Shown here piece after piece: positions 63,844 to 64,000 of a stretch of DNA of 64,000 nt (position 1 is the first letter of the stretch; the number at the start of each line of letters is the position of its first letter). The DNA comes from Collimonas arenae (lineage in GTDB: Bacteria; Pseudomonadota; Gammaproteobacteria; Burkholderiales; Burkholderiaceae_D). Both the position numbers and the translations under genes were made by a program. Below the pieces are notes generated by a model, which was not told where the DNA came from, did not search any database, and worked only from the letters and a program-made list of their open reading frames with translations. Location: contig NZ_CP009962.1 in the NCBI RefSeq assembly GCF_000786695.1, positions 1,178,001-1,242,000 of the forward strand, read 5' to 3'.

Positions 63844-64000
63844 GCAGTAATCACCATCGATCGAACCTCGGTTTCATCGAAAATCATTGGCGACAACAAG
63901 TCTGGCGACGGTCGGTTCTCTAGCCGACCGCCGACAAGAAAAACAACCGGCAACGCAGCCATTCGGCTGCCGATTGCCTGAGCAGCACGGCGATCCCCGC
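63844..64000. other. Region downstream of cheZ at the window edge
   Basis: Two GC-rich hairpins are visible (CGGTCGG 63909-63915 with CCGACCG 63924-63930, and GCAGCC near 63955 with GGCTGC near 63965). Neither has a T tract, so they are weak or no terminators. No gene starts before the window ends. By order in related genomes flhB would follow, which cannot be checked here. Confidence 0.4.

Overview
The window is about 64 kb of chromosomal DNA from a betaproteobacterium. Gene families and gene order point to Burkholderiales, most likely Oxalobacteraceae close to Collimonas, Herminiimonas or Janthinobacterium; this is inference from protein families, not from a marker gene. Coding density is high, with no rRNA, no recognisable tRNA, no CRISPR array, no transposase and no prophage module. 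Most of it is core or core-like, with a patch of accessory genes at about 44.4-53 kb.

Layout. 0.2-4.1 kb (minus strand): ribosomal protein L31 type B, a citrate/tricarballylate-type MFS symporter, rho and trxA. 4.4-10.5 kb (plus): an AddB-like nuclease and an AddA-like helicase-nuclease with overlapping genes, ended by a long hairpin. 10.6-14.0 kb (minus): three tandem paralogous amino-acid-binding lipoproteins followed by one permease, without an ATPase. 14.2-23.8 kb: a divergent ModE-like/periplasmic-binding-fold regulator facing an OFA-type transporter and a complete NAD-dependent molybdenum formate dehydrogenase operon (fdsG-B-A, fdhD, fdsD). 23.8-30.7 kb: a lactonase-type beta-propeller protein, a FUSC-like membrane protein, a zapB-like/zapA pair followed by the 6S RNA gene, an EVE protein, a MatB-like acyl-CoA synthetase, lgt and a LysR regulator.

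30.7-37.7 kb: a small Trp-rich membrane protein, a cytochrome c, then three tandem LivK-type binding proteins, each with its own upstream box and mostly its own terminator, next to an Lrp-family regulator and a D-amino acid dehydrogenase. 37.9-44.4 kb: a DUF2486-type protein, holC, a DUF4124/glutaredoxin protein, prlC, folD and gshA. 44.4-53 kb: an unrecognised protein, an orphan solute-binding protein, two overlapping genes for membrane proteins of similar design, DNA polymerase II, a secreted protein with a duplicated motif, a ParB-like protein and a SymE-like toxin. 53-54.2 kb: the peroxide-sensing pair ohrR/ohr. 54.3-64 kb: three chemoreceptors followed by cheR, cheD, cheB, cheY and cheZ; cheA and cheW are not in the window.

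The genes suggest a motile heterotroph that scavenges amino acids, carboxylates and formate. The most unusual non-coding signals are two long inverted-repeat elements that share a core but have unrelated arms (23.4 and 42.5 kb), a two-sided repeat array behind a chemoreceptor gene (54.2 kb), a conserved box repeated upstream of the three LivK paralogues, and a 10-G tract in one of those promoter regions. No clearly new multi-gene system was found; the best candidates for undescribed function are the two membrane proteins at 46.5-47.7 kb and the unrecognised protein at 44.5 kb.
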